Below are positions 1 through 40,500 of a stretch of DNA of 64,000 nt, one piece after another. The first letter of the stretch is position 1. Each line of letters begins with the position of its first letter. The DNA comes from Crambe crambe (taxonomy: Eukaryota; Porifera; Demospongiae; Poecilosclerida; Crambeidae). Location: the NCBI GenBank assembly GCA_963924555.1, contig OZ004595.1, positions 5,388,599 to 5,452,598 of the forward strand, in the 5' to 3' direction. The notes under the pieces were generated by a model. It was not told where the DNA came from and searched no databases. It saw only the letters and a program-made list of their open reading frames with translations. A program made the translations under genes and the position numbers.

Positions 1-101
1 TTCTTGTGCAACTCAATGATTCGTGGCTACCATCTGTCTACACTACAGAGAAATCTAGACTGCTACGGAAGGCGAGACGCTTCGTTGTAGAAGAGAGACA
101 G
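1..101 (+). other. possible upstream coding exon, unassigned
   Basis: The first 101 bases are open in one frame and end at a good donor (ACAG then GTAATGG) in phase 0, which would fit the phase-0 kinase exon at 1756. The peptide is basic and ends FVVEERQ. It does not look like the glycine-rich loop that should directly precede the VAVK strand of a kinase, so either a further exon lies between 102 and 1755 that I could not find, or this exon is spurious. Weak call. Confidence 0.25.
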
Positions 102-1417
102 GTAATGGCCATGATCCTGGTAATGAATCATGATACACAGACTATCTGCTCCAGGTTTTGTTTTTTTTTCCAGCTGCTATCAATATCATGCATGGTGCAT
201 TGCACACGCATGTGCATCATCGTCACATTATGACGTCATAGTATTAAGACTTCGTTTATTATTCTGATCAAGTACAAAAAAAAAAAAATGAAAATAAAAC
301 CCCATCGAAAATTTATACGATTATGGTATTCAAGTGCTTCTGGATTCATCGAATCAATTTGAAAATGGTGATCTGTGTTTCCCTATAATAATGATGTATG
401 TATCATTTTCTTTGCAAGTTAGATATTATCCATCTCCTTGCAAGTTTCAAAAGTTTTACTTTGAAAAAGTGTTCACATTGAAATGAGCGATTCCTGCCAC
501 ATTCTGTTGCTAATTATAATATGAACAAAGTATGTCCAAATCAGTTTAAGCCACCATGGATGCATTTAGTTTAGCCTGGAGGGCCAAATGTAACCCTGGT
601 TTACTTAAAACCAAGATAACTAATTCTGGTGTACAGTCCAACCAAAATTTAATTAGTGATAACAGAAAGTTTGGGACAATCTCAAGGTTATTAAGCTGAA
701 AACAGGATGCCCAATACCTAACTTAAACAGTTAGTTGGTTATCGTTATCTTTACATGGCAGTTAATCATCCATGGCCCTAGTTTAGGGCCATGGATGGAA
801 TTACATATACTAGTAATTAGTAAATCATTGGGGTTGCCATGGAGCATGACTTGTCCACTTTTCATTGATGATTTATTTCCTTTTAAGGAATGGTGGCTGT
901 TTTCTCACAAGCTTTTTGGAGTGCTACACTCTTGATTCAATGCTGTTTTGTTGGTTAAAGCTTAGACTTTGTTATTGTCATCATGCCATGGGTTCACTTT
1001 CCAATATAAACTCATGAAACTCAAAACATCTTTAGAAATTTGTGAATGACAAGAGTTGTTTATTCGGCATGTACTCTTTTCAATAGATGTGACCTGTATG
1101 GTGGCATAGGAACAAGGGGGAGGGGAAATAAGGGAAGGGGTGTGGGGGAAAGGGTATTATCACTTCAATGAAGCACCTCTTGTAAACAAATCAAGGATTA
1201 CATGTGTCTAAAATTAGCATTTAACAAAACTCCTCTGGGTATATCTTGGTACTTCACCTTCCAATCAAGGATGCATTTATATTGACATCTACATTCCTAA
1301 ATGTTTGTGCCTTCCTTTTCCTGTAGTGAAAATTTCCCCTTATAATTGTGGGCTGGATAACAGCATGGGGAACCTGGAGACTAATAGAGAGGTGGTCTCT
1401 TTGTGCATTTACATGTA

Positions 1418-1562
1418 CCATATAGCGTAAGATTTTCATGGGTCAAAATTTTCTTGGATTTCGTGGTTTTGAAAAAATAATACACAAGAATAAGGGAATT
1501 TATATGGTTCACACATCAATACCATGAAAATTTTGACCCACAAAAATTTTGCGCTATACAGT
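1418..1562. mobile_element. palindromic MITE-like element
   Basis: The left arm (ATAGCGTAAGATTTTCATGG onward) pairs with the right arm (GAAAATTTTGACCCA ... GCGCTATA) around a short AT-rich centre. A related right-half sequence (GGTTCACAC followed by TTTGACCCCAC) lies at about 41320-41385, which suggests a dispersed non-autonomous family. No target duplication was established. Confidence 0.5.
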
Positions 1563-1750
1563 ATTGCACATTCATGTACATGCTACACACATTTACATGT
1601 ATGTTCATTCTACATGCATATACATGCTATATACTTCACATGCATGAAACATTTATTTGCATGTATATTCTACATTCAACATACTTTACATGCATGTACA
1701 TTCTACATTTGCATACATGGACACGTTCCATGCATTATACATATTGTGTG
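1563..1750. repeat. ACATGCATG-rich degenerate repeat
   Basis: Short runs of ACATGCATG, TACATG and ATTCTACAT recur many times just before the kinase exon at 1756. Open frames through it encode only repetitive His/Tyr/Met peptides and are not genes. Confidence 0.6.
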
Positions 1751-1755
1751 TACAG

Positions 1756-17491
<15,736 letters not shown>

Positions 17492-18096
17492 AATCCCTTT
17501 CATTTGAGTTGTTTCGTCAATAATAAATAATATTTATCCGTATATACATCAATGGCTTTTTATATGTAGTAATGGTACCTTTGTGTTTTCATAAAAATTA
17601 ATACCTATACACACTAGATTATTTTTAGACTGCGAAAAATTAATTAAAATTGCCCATGCTAATAATAACATGGCTGGTGGAGGGAGGAACAGGTGGAATG
17701 CTTTGGACTCTAACAAAAAAGACAGGCCAGGGAGGCAGTTCTGCTCCTATGAAATGATGTGTGATTTAGCCTGCTTCCTTCTGCTCGGAATAGTCGCCTG
17801 TTACTTTCTCAAGTATTTCATCTCTCGTATAATACTCTCGGAGTAAATTCATCCCTGGAAGGCAAAGCCAGCTATATACCACGTGGAATTCAGCACGGTC
17901 AGCATTAAATTTGGGCGGCAAGACAGTCTCAGATTCTCATCCAGAGAGGCAGCTAGCTAAGGTCATCACGGTAGCTACAAAGATACGAAGAAGCAATTGG
18001 CTTTCTACCGGATACTCTGTTGTCCGCCCCCTAAAGGCTGTGGTTACTCCCTAAGAAAGGAGGCATCTTCTTGGAAGTTTCACATACCAGAAGGTG
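17492..18096. promoter_or_regulatory. kinase 3' end and XRN1 upstream region
   Basis: A 605-bp gap between two same-strand genes. AATAAA at 17522-17527 is a probable kinase polyadenylation signal. The rest must hold the XRN1 promoter and 5' leader, and it also contains the short ORF 17670-17846. No TATA box is assigned. Confidence 0.4.
17670..17846 (+). CDS. possible 58-residue single-pass membrane micro-protein
   Basis: An uninterrupted ATG-to-TAA frame of 58 codons. The start context is favourable (AACATGG). The product has a polar, basic N-terminal half (RNRWNALDSNKKDRPGRQ) followed by one clear hydrophobic helix (CFLLLGIVACYFL) and a short C-terminal tail, so it would be membrane-anchored. 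No family was recognised. It lies between the kinase and XRN1 on the same strand, so it could be an independent small gene, an upstream ORF in an XRN1 leader, or chance. There is no transcript evidence. Confidence 0.4.
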   Translation: MAGGGRNRWNALDSNKKDRPGRQFCSYEMMCDLACFLLLGIVACYFLKYFISRIILSE

Positions 18097-31252
<13,156 letters not shown>

Positions 31253-32080
31253 CTATAAAAAAAAAATTCCCTCCCATAATTCTACCCACAATCACAACTT
31301 GCAATTTTGTACAATAAGTCAGTTTTATCATCACTAATCATGTTATTTGTGATGTTTTATAGTGGTCTGTCTGTTGAATCAGACCATAATGAATTTTTTG
31401 GAAAATAAAACTTGATATGTCTTAGTCTGGCGTCACCAGCCCAGCTTTTCTTTTGGGGGGGGGGAGGGGAGGGGAAGAAATTTTTCTTTCCCTGTCCCCC
31501 CCCAAAAAGAATAAAAGCTGGGCTGGCAGCACCAGACTAATGTCGTGTGGCTTTTAGCGGCCTTAGGGAGGTTAGAGTAGTGATGTGTGTATCTTAATTA
31601 CACTGAAAAAGAAGAGATTTCCCAAGAAAAAAAAATTTGTAGGAAACTGTAAGATGCATAATTAGGGCATGGTGTATATATATTTGAATAGGAAATAAGG
31701 AAACATGCTCTTTGTGTATCCCAAGTTTCCAACAGGTTTCAGGCTATGATATATTCAAGTTCTCAATAATCCTCCCCTTTTTCAGATCATACCTCCTATT
31801 TATAGCATTTGAAACATCATTCAGATCGTGTATAGGATACCCATAGTATTATATGTAGTAGAGAAATATGCTCTTGGGGAGTGGACTTACAAAAGGTGGA
31901 TGGGGTCATAGTCCAATTTATAGGGTCCTGGGAAAGTGGAGTTACATGTACAATAGTCATAATGAAATAAACCCGCATGGGGATAAGCGAGAAGTTGGTT
32001 ATTTCAGTCACACTTTATACAATAAAGTTGATATTTTTTGTAGGCAATTTTTGATTCAATGCTTAAAAAATGAGTTCTAT
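31253..32080. other. convergent 3' ends of XRN1 and DNAJC16
   Basis: A tail-to-tail intergenic region with a likely XRN1 polyadenylation signal AATAAA at 31404-31409 and a palindromic element at 31423-31539. The rest is AT-rich with no gene seen. Confidence 0.5.
31423..31539. mobile_element. 117-bp palindromic MITE-like element
   Basis: Ends TAGTCTGG and CCAGACTA. The arms CCAGCCCAGCTTTT...TTTGGGGGG and CCCCCCCAAAA...AAAAGCTGGGCTGG form a near-complete hairpin around a short centre. A TA target site is possible. Confidence 0.65.
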
Positions 32081-35000
32081 TTATGTCCACTCTGGCCACA
32101 CCTCCAAAGTATACCTTTGTAAACTCCCATCTGCCAATCTCTCCAGCCAGTTCTCAAAAGTAGCATCCACTTGCTCGATTTGCCTCAAATGCCGACGTAT
32201 AGAAGGCTCTTCTAATTCATGATGGCGAGAGAGGTCTTCGAAAGATGGATTTGACTTGTGGGAGGAGCTATTTGGCCCCGATTTGTGGGCAGAGTGTCGT
32301 TTGTGAGTCGAGTTGGAAGAAAATCCATTGAACTTGAAACGATCTTCATCTTCTTCGGACTCGGATTCATAACCAAAAATGTTCCCTAAAGTTTCCCCAA
32401 CATCTTTTTTTTGTCCGGGATTTTTATTTTTCTTGAGCCCACCAATTTCACTAGACCCTCCACTAACTCCCTCGGTATCTCCCTCCATCCCCTGCCTGTT
32501 CAATTCACATACCAGTCCAAGATTTTCAGGATAGAGTAGAAACTGTTTCTTTGTCCCAATGAGACACACAGCCGTAGCTACTCCACCACTAGCACACGCT
32601 CGAACTCTCATATTCATTTCCTCCTGTGGAAGCTGAGAACTACAACTCATTATGTTCTCAAACCATTTGCTCTGGCTGCGATAGCAGAGGAAAAAATACT
32701 GCAGGTTACTGTAATGGTGTTTTCTGAGGATGTTCTCATATGCAGCCAGTAGCTCGTCTCTGTGTTTTGTTGTCGAGGTGTCTGTGAATATGACTAACGT
32801 GACCATGCCTTTTGTGGGATTGTCAGTAATGGTGGCGTAGTTCTGTTGGTTGAGAGGATAAATGCAAGTACTGCTCCTACTCGATTTAGTTTGCTCTGGT
32901 TTCTCCAGTTTCTTTCTGTGATCCTGGCGCCTGGTGATGAAGAAAGAAGGAAGGAAGGAAGGAAAGAGAGAAAGACAGACAGAGAGACAGAAAAGAAAAA
33001 AAAAGAAAAAAGAAAAGAAAACGAAAGAAAAAGAGTTGTGAATGGTAACTGATGGGGTAACCGACCCCAACACCCTTTGATTATAGCAACTGACCCTGCA
33101 ATGAGGGACACCCTTTGATTATAACGATAGTAATTATTGTCGATCCTGAAATGAGGGACACCCTGACTCACCTTTGCTTGGTTCGGTCCTCCTCCTCTTC
33201 CTCCTCCCTCCGCATCCCAGTGAGAGCAGCCATCATGCACACCATCAAACCAGTGAACACCAAACTTATCATAGGGGTCAAACTTTGCCTGGGGGGAGGG
33301 GAAAGAAAGAAGCGTTAACCAGACCTGGGCAAATGTTTTTGCTTGATCTTGTCATCAGGCCACCAGGGATCACCTGAGCAAGCCTCTTACTGAACTGCTT
33401 ACATGTTTGTGGCAGAAGTGAAACTGAAGTAATATTCTTCCAGTTTTATCCAGAGTCGTTCATACCAAACCTGCAAGAACAGCAAACATTCATAGGAATT
33501 TCCTCTCCATTGAGGTATCCATTATACATTACTAATGACAGGAGCTTCCTCACAGAGTGCTCCACTGAGGTATCCATTATACATTACTAATGACAGGAGC
33601 TTCCTCACAGAGTGGTATTCATTATACATTACTAATGACAGGAGCTTCCTCACAGAGTGGTATTCATTATACATTACTAATGACAGGAGCTTCCTCACAG
33701 AGTGGTATTCATTATACATTACTAATTACAGGAGCTTCCTCACAGAGTGGTATCCATTATACATTACTAATTACAGGAGCTTCCTCACAGAGTGGTATCC
33801 ATTATACATTACTAATTACAGGAGCTTCCTCACAGAGTGGTATTCATTATACATTACTAATTACAGGAGCTTCCTCATCCAATATTTTCTTTTCCATTTG
33901 AGTGATCTTAAACCCAATGGTAGAGAAATGAGAAGGCAAGTCATCCAGTGATTGCTCACAAAACTGGTCAATCCATTTAAACTTGACGACACTGGAAGAC
34001 AGCCTCTTCAGCAAAATAATCTAGAGTATGATAGGATAATGATCAGATGAGCCTTCCATAACACAATGACTTACTTTTCTAGCAGTCGTTCCGTCATCGC
34101 AACTCTCGGCTGTTCTGCTCCATTTGAAGGTGCTTAGGAAATCTTCCTGCAGAGATGCATCGATGTACGAGAACGAGAGGGAGCCTCCTCCTTTCTTTGC
34201 AGCCTCTCTAAAAGCCACTGCCTTGGAATCGTTGTACTGAGAGGTCCCCTCCACTACCAGTAATGCACACGGTCTGCAAGGATAAATAATAGGTAAGGGA
34301 TGTCATTATAGATGTCATTATAAGCAGGGACTAGCATATTTACCTTTCCAAATGACAAATGGTATCAAACATCATTGGGGAGGAAATCCGTTGTAGGTAA
34401 AGGGTGACATCTTCTAAAAGATCCAATAACAGTCTTCGGCTTAATTCTGTTATCTAATGAAGTCGATCCATCATGAGGTTTACTAATACAAAAAGTTGGA
34501 CTATTCTTACCGTTTCCACCAAGATCGGTGCACGATCTTCTTTGAAAACCAAGAGCTTTCTCTCTCCCTCTTCCACCTGGAATCTTGTGCACAGGGCTAC
34601 GTCCCGCTCACCCCTTCCCACAGGAGCGTAGGCAAAATCCAGCGTTTTACGGAGGTAGAGGGCCGTGAGGAGGTAAGTGAGGGAAGGGGAGGGAGCTCGA
34701 GAGAATAACACAACACGAGGACGATTACGAAGGATAGCATTGGACAAAAAGCTGTCCACATTGGAGCTTGTCAACTATTATTGTGAGTGAGTGTGTGTAC
34801 CATACGTAAGAATAACGATCTGACACACCCACCACAAGACACACCCTTTATGGGCACACCCACTCTAACATGTTACCTTGGTGATGACATTGGCTGGGAG
34901 GATACTCTTTAAGAAGTTCTTGATGGAGCGAGAGTTGTATTGGTGTCCGTTGAAGTGCAAGACCCGTCCAGAAACCACACCCACTATGGACGGCACTCTG

Positions 35001-36432
35001 CTGACACTGCAGTACTGTGCCACTCTGGGTTGGAAGGAAGTGTGGACTGTCCCCTGCCCTACCCCCAGTGGCTTCAAATCCTACAATTAATAAGGTTATA
35101 ACCAATAACTTTCAGCCACAATGGTGTTTCAATGTGACATCACTTTTAGCAAGCACAGGCATACTATCATGCACATAATATGTCTAGGTATTTCTCAAGT
35201 CTGAAAATACCAGCAGCCAATCCCTTCGACATACTAGCATGCTACCGGAAGATACATGTCTGCATTTTCTTAAGTCTGGGTTGAATATCGGCAGCCAATT
35301 ATATGAAAAAAGTCTGTACATATTAACTAAACTTCGTACTTGCAACAAATACAAATGTGACTTACACGTTTCAGCTCTGCCCAGACATTGTCCACTCCCA
35401 TACACTCAAAACAAAACTCGTGGTAGAAATAAATCAGGTAAGGGGTCCTATCACTTTTAGGCAGTACTTGATCAAAGAACATGCCGGCAGTAATAGAATC
35501 GTCTTTTCTTGTTGAGCCTCCACCACCAGGGAAACGGAAGTGAAACTGAAAGCCATTGCCGGATTGGAATACGGTGAATCCGTCGTGTGAGGACTGGTGG
35601 CTCCCATGAAGGGTCTCTTCAACACTCCCTGTTGTGTCATAATGATGTCTCTTCTCCTTGTTTGAGAGAATCTTAATAAGGAAGGAGGGACACAGATAGG
35701 GAGGAGGGAGGGAGGGAGAGAGAGGGGGGGAAGGAGAGAGGGGGAAGAAGAGAGGGAGGGAGGGAGGGAGAGAGAGAGGCAGGGAGGGAGGGAGGGAGGA
35801 AGGAAGGAGGGGAGAGAGAGAGGCAGGGAGGGAGAGAGGGAGGGAGAGAGAGAGGGAGGGAGAGAGAGAGGCAGGGAGGGAGAGGCAGAGAGGGAGGGAG
35901 GGAGAGGCAGAGAGGGAGAGAGAAAGAGAGGCAGGGGAGGAAGGAAGGAAGGGAGAGAGGGAGGGGGAGGCAGGGAAGGAGGAAAGAAGGAAGGGAGGTG
36001 ACACAGGGAGGTAGTAAGGAAGGAGAAGGAGAGGGAGGGAGGGAGAGAGGCAGGGAGGAAGGAAGGAAAGGAGAGAGGAATACAGGGAGAGGAGTATACA
36101 GCTGCTTCTCCTCAGATGAAATCAAATAAAGGGAAGACATACCTCATATGCTCGGTTGATATGGATGAATTTATCTTTGGCGTCTGGTGCTTGATTCTTG
36201 TCAGGGTGCCTACATTTAATGGCGAATTAATCACATCAAATGGCCGAGAAAAAAGACATCCACAATAAATTTACCACTTCTTGGCCAGTTTTCTGTACGA
36301 AGACTTGATCTCCCTGGGACTTGCTGATCGACTCACTTGTAAGACTCTGTACAAGTCTTCCTCACTACTGACAAGTGAGAACACCACTGCCAGCAGCAAG
36401 AATCCGGGTACTATCACCCAGTACCTCACCAT
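32081..36432 (-). CDS. DNAJC16: DNAJC16-like ER membrane J-domain / thioredoxin-fold protein
   Basis: An Hsp40-class co-chaperone of the ER membrane. Eleven exons: 36432-36275, 36209-36143, 35671-35366, 35080-34877, 34774-34511, 34453-34344, 34273-34075, 34020-33865, 33470-33403, 33288-33172, 32930-32081, giving 832 codons plus stop in continuous phase (human about 780). An N-terminal hydrophobic signal is followed by a J domain with the HPD triad at residues 54-56 (KKWHPDKNQ) that would stimulate an Hsp70. A thioredoxin-like segment with a CFEC motif and Pro/Gly-rich linkers come next. A second hydrophobic helix near residues 513-535 (MISLVFTGLMVCMM) precedes an acid run, and a long soluble C-terminus ends VWPEWT. 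Intron 2 is packed with purine repeats and intron 8 with a 45-bp minisatellite. It shares a 163-bp divergent promoter with SPCS1. Confidence 0.92.
33521..33880. repeat. 45-bp minisatellite carrying copies of a splice donor (DNAJC16 intron 8)
   Basis: Eight units of AGGAGCTTCCTCACAGAGTG plus GTATTCATTATACATTACTAATGAC. On the coding strand the unit next to the exon contributes the exon end GAGGAAGCTCCT and donor GTAATT, and every other unit repeats GAGGAAGCTCCT followed by GTCATT or GTAATT. Retention in the exon frame reaches a stop within about six codons. Confidence 0.9.
35690..36100. repeat. purine-rich (GGGA/GAGA)n low-complexity tract
   Basis: About 410 bp almost free of pyrimidines on the + strand, in DNAJC16 intron 2. 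It forms a very long polypyrimidine tract before exon 3 on the coding strand. Leu/Pro/Ser ORFs through it are artefacts. Confidence 0.95.
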
Positions 36433-36595
36433 AGCTAGCTTGACTAGTCAACCACCAGCAGAAACGTAGTTAACTATGCATAAACTACCACAACAGTTTC
36501 AGTTCAAAGGGTGGGCTTCATTTGGAAATCTCGAGTGTGCTCTATTTGGAGTTGAAGATTTTGAAACGCCTTCTGCTCTAAGGTTCTCCGTCATA
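36433..36595. promoter_or_regulatory. bidirectional promoter, DNAJC16 / SPCS1
   Basis: The start codons of two divergent ER-membrane protein genes are 163 bp apart, so both promoters and leaders must lie here or overlap. No TATA box is evident. Confidence 0.65.
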
Positions 36596-37306
36596 ATGGA
36601 GCAGATACCATTCGTTTCTGACATAGTAAAGCAATTTCCTTCAATGGTATACCTACTAGTTAATGGTGACTTATCGTGGTTAGCCTCAATCTGTGTATTA
36701 CTATTCAATGTAGGACTTTGAAGGACAAAAGTTAGCAGAAAAGCTCTACCAATGTATTATTGTCCTTTTTGCAGTGAGTTAGCTTTTATAGAGATTCAAA
36801 CATTAACTACATATGCTTTCATATCTCTCTTATTTTAGGTGGTTGGCTTTATATGGGGTTACATCTGCCAGCAGTTTGGGCAGACTGTCTACATTCTGGG
36901 AGCAGGAGTGCTACTGGCTTGTTTGGTAAGTTGTGTGAAGGTTCAAGTAGTCTGGGTTTCACTCTTTAAGATGTACAGTGAAACCCCTCATAATGGCCAC
37001 CTTGCCTATTGTGGTCACTCTCCCAACTGCATCACTAGGGACACCCCCTCTAAACTTCATTCCTCAATGGTGGCCACTATAAAGAGGTTCCTCTGTAGTT
37101 AGATATAGCAATGATCTAACTCTCTTCTTTCTTGACAGTTGGTGCTTCCTCCTTGGCCACTCTTTAGGCGTAATCCTCTGAAGTGGCAGAAAGTCAAGCA
37201 GGACCACCACCAGCAGCAGCAGCCAACCAAGCAGCAGCAAACCAAACAGCCAAAGGCCACCTCTTCCTCCACAGGACAGGCAAGGAAGAAAGAGAAAAAG
37301 AATTAG
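36596..37306 (+). CDS. SPCS1: signal peptidase complex subunit 1
   Basis: A small non-catalytic ER-membrane subunit of the signal peptidase complex. Exons 36596-36646, 36714-36773, 36839-36925, 37139-37306 give 121 codons plus stop (family about 100). The family signature FEGQKLAEKLYQ leads into helix 1 (CIIVLFAVVGFIWGYI), then QQFGQTVYILGAGVLLACL as helix 2, then LPPWPLFRRNPLKWQ. This last stretch matches the conserved LPPWP..RR.PLKW block of SPCS1. The C-terminal tail is Gln/Lys-rich and longer than usual (KQQQTKQPK ... RKKEKKN), as expected for a cytosolic basic tail. All exons begin in phase 0. It pairs divergently with DNAJC16, another ER-membrane protein. Confidence 0.93.
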
Positions 37307-37501
37307 AAGGAATCGAGGTGTTCTGTATAATCATCCCATCACCCACTCCGTGCATCATGTGTCATATGGGAACCCTTGCTATATATACACCCTTTAGTCC
37401 TCGTGTCCATCCATGTAATAATTATATTATATCCCAAATTCCTAGCATTGTGCAGGACATGCTCCATAACACTTCAATTAAAGCACACACATTCGAGAAT
37501 T

Positions 37502-40500
37502 TTAAAAGCTTTCATTTCTTGAATAATGATTGTCTAGTGATGGTTTATGGTGGACTCGTTGGTTTCCCTGCAAGTCCTGAAGGTGAGACTTCAGCTTCCA
37601 GACTTCTCTGGCCAGTTCTGTGCATCTCTTTGTGCTTGCTTCCTGCAAAATAAATTGAGAACAACTTGAAATGATCCTGTGAAGGGTGATTTTCTGATGA
37701 GAGCTGCAATATTACTTTCAATCTTCTGTAGTCTTCTCTGGCTTCTTTCAACTTGGCCCCTCCTTCCTCTTCATGCTGGGACTCCATTTGTTTCAACTTT
37801 CCTGACATCTGCTTGTGTGCCTATGAATAAATATTGAATTCGTCCTTTTCACTACTCCACACACACACACTTTTGAATAATGCTGTCTCTGCTCATGATT
37901 ATGGAATGGTAAGGTCTATCGGTCCACATGAAACACCATGCACACATAACACAGACTCTTTTTAAACAGGTTTACCCTGATAAGTTCTTCCTTCTCTGTT
38001 TGCCATTTCTGTTGCTCTTCCTGCCACTGTCTTTCCTTGCCGACCAAGTCTGCCCTTATCTTCTTCACCTCCTTCCTGGCCCCTTTCAGCTCCTTCTCGA
38101 TCTCCACAAGGTTCCTCTCCACCTCGTTCCTGCCCAGGGTGCACTCCTCTTCCTATGTGTGCAAGAAAGAGTCCATCACTGACTACACATGAATGTGACA
38201 GTTGCATTTTTTGGGTTGAACTTTGGCTACTATAATAGTGGCCATGGTCTGGAAATATGGTATGGAGATAGTCTAATCATTATAGAACACATGACAGAAG
38301 TTTGGGACAAATTCATCAAAAAATAGTAGAAAACATAGAAATATTTGTACCTTTTTCTTTAGTGACTTTAACTCCTGATTACACTTCTTTAATTTCTCCT
38401 TTAACTCTTTCTCTCCTGACACTTTTTCCTTTTTAATTGCCTGCATACGTATATACACATAAATGAAAGCTCATTTAGACAAGATCAAAGGAGTTTTCGC
38501 TTCAAGTATGACACCTTAAATTTGACCTAGCTAGATTTGATGGCGTGTCACTTAATTACCTCAAATTCACTAAAGAGCAACCCATTCTTCTCTCGCTCAA
38601 TTCTTAGAGTCCTTTCCAGACTTCTGCAATAAGAGAAGATTTCATCAACCTCTTTGTACACTATGTAGTAAGTGAAGGATGTTTCTTACAGTATTTGAAA
38701 GTGTTGCTTTTTCTGCGTTTCCTTGTTTGCTGCCAGTTCATTGGTGCAGTTTCCAAGAGCCTCCTCCTTCAAAGAAATAAGTCACATCAAAGGAAACACT
38801 AATTCAATCATATCAAAGGAAATAAAATAAAAAAGATCGTGCATGCAGCAAATGAAGGAAGCACCTGGTGAATGAACTATTAATATTAGGGACTTTTATG
38901 TTGAAGGTTCTATTTAATCTCGTAACTCTTCCTCTCACTTTTTTGCGACATAATTCCATTAGTCTCAGCTCTTCTCTTGTTCGTTCTGTAGACTGCACCT
39001 TAACTACAGTGGGAGATCTGGAATTTACCACCTCCAGAGCCTTTTCCAAGCTGGAACACTTCAACTTGAGGTTTTCTTTGTGCCTCTTTGAGTTGGCGGC
39101 ACGTCCCTTCATGGCATAAATTGTTCCCTCTGCGCTTCGGAGTTTTTCTTGGAGCTCCGAAACTCTTGTTTCTAGACACTGATTCTCAGCACAGAGAGTT
39201 ATATTCATTTCTTTCATGCTTGAGAGTTGGTGAACAACCTAGCATATGCATGGAATAAACAGGAAGTGTTTATTCCAGGTCCCCCAATTAGAGGGGGTTA
39301 CCTCGTTATACATACATACATACATACATACATGCAAATCATCTAGCTGCCACTGAGCAGTCACGCGCACCTGGTCAAGCCAGGATGCCTGTGCACTAAG
39401 AGCCAGTGCTGGTAACCTCCTGGAGACCGGGCTAGGAACTCGCAGGAGGACTGACTACCTCCTCTCAGCAAGTGGTGTGGGCACCCGAAGTCCCACCTGG
39501 ACCACAGCTGATATTGGAGAGATAGCCAGTTTGATTTGCACCCTGGAAATTCCAGGTACCCATTTTCAGCTGGGTGGACTGGTGGCACGGTGTTAGGTGG
39601 AAATTAATGCTGGATAAACACTGGTGGGACTCGAATTCATGGTCTCCCGCTTACAAGCCCAGAGTGCAAACCACTCACTGCCAGTGACTCCACACATACA
39701 TACATACATACATACATACATACATACAGACATGCATACATATCTTGTACCTTGGCACTCTCACTGCGCTGGATTTCAAGAGATGTGGAAGCACTCGTGT
39801 GCTGTGACTGAGTCACGTTCAATTTCTCCTTTATCTGCAAATTCTCTTCACTCCTGAAATCATAACACCATAAAATACATTATGGGCTAAAACTTGCAAG
39901 AACTGAAGCGGGAGAACTAAACGAGAATTCCTGCTATAGGTACAGTAATAAAGAGGGTAGAGGTATTTAGTAAACCAGAATAATGCTATGGGGGAGGAAC
40001 GCTTTTGCTTTGATTCTTGCCGAGGGATTTCACTAGATTTAAATAGACTTACAGTTCTTTGCAGGTGTGCTTTGCTTCATTAATGTCTTGTGTGAGACCG
40101 TCAATCTGAGCTCTCGTCTCACCCAGTTCCTGCTTGGCAAGTTCCAGTGCCTTTTCCAGCTCTTCAGTCACCTGGGAGGAAAAGTCGACAGAGGAAAGGG
40201 GGAGGGGCATTCATCCAATTCCCCCTACCCCCACACACTTGCCTTTGCATTTTGGTCTTCATGATTGGCTAACTCTAATAGCATGCTAGTGTTCTCTGAT
40301 CTCAGCTTTGTGTTTGCACCTCTTAGGATGGCTTCTTGTTCATGTAGTTCTTGAACTTCTCCCTAACACACATCAGATATCCAAGCCAGTTCATTATAAT
40401 ATAAAAAGCTACATACCTCCAGCTTTGTCAACTTTTGAGTGAGAACTGCCTTCTCTGCTGTCATCAAATCCACCAACTGGTCCACTTCGTCCAGAACGTT

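Larger units (their letters stand above)
102..1755 (+). other. intronic stretch upstream of the kinase exons
   Basis: No convincing exon is seen here. It holds a short palindrome with 14-bp arms (767-780 and 784-797, core CCATGGCCCTA), a larger palindromic element at 1418-1562, and ACATGCATG-rich repeats up to 1750. A glycine-loop exon for the downstream kinase is expected in or before this stretch but was not recognised. Confidence 0.4.

Noticed and set aside
33535-33951. Repeat protein ORF (EWYSLYITNDRSFLT units)
   Set aside because: A 45-bp minisatellite is a multiple of three and stays open in several frames. On the coding strand it lies in an intron.
35327-36140. Pro/Leu/Ser-rich minus ORFs
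   Set aside because: Translation of the purine/pyrimidine low-complexity tract in DNAJC16 intron 2. Only the 35366-35671 part is a real exon.
37545-37808. Alternative unspliced end of the coiled-coil protein
   Set aside because: Reading through gives a non-coil tail. A GTAATA/TTTTGCAG intron restores heptad sequence, so the spliced end at 37502 is preferred.
39361-39588. 75-codon minus ORF
   Set aside because: Lies within the SINE body and has no protein similarity I recognise.
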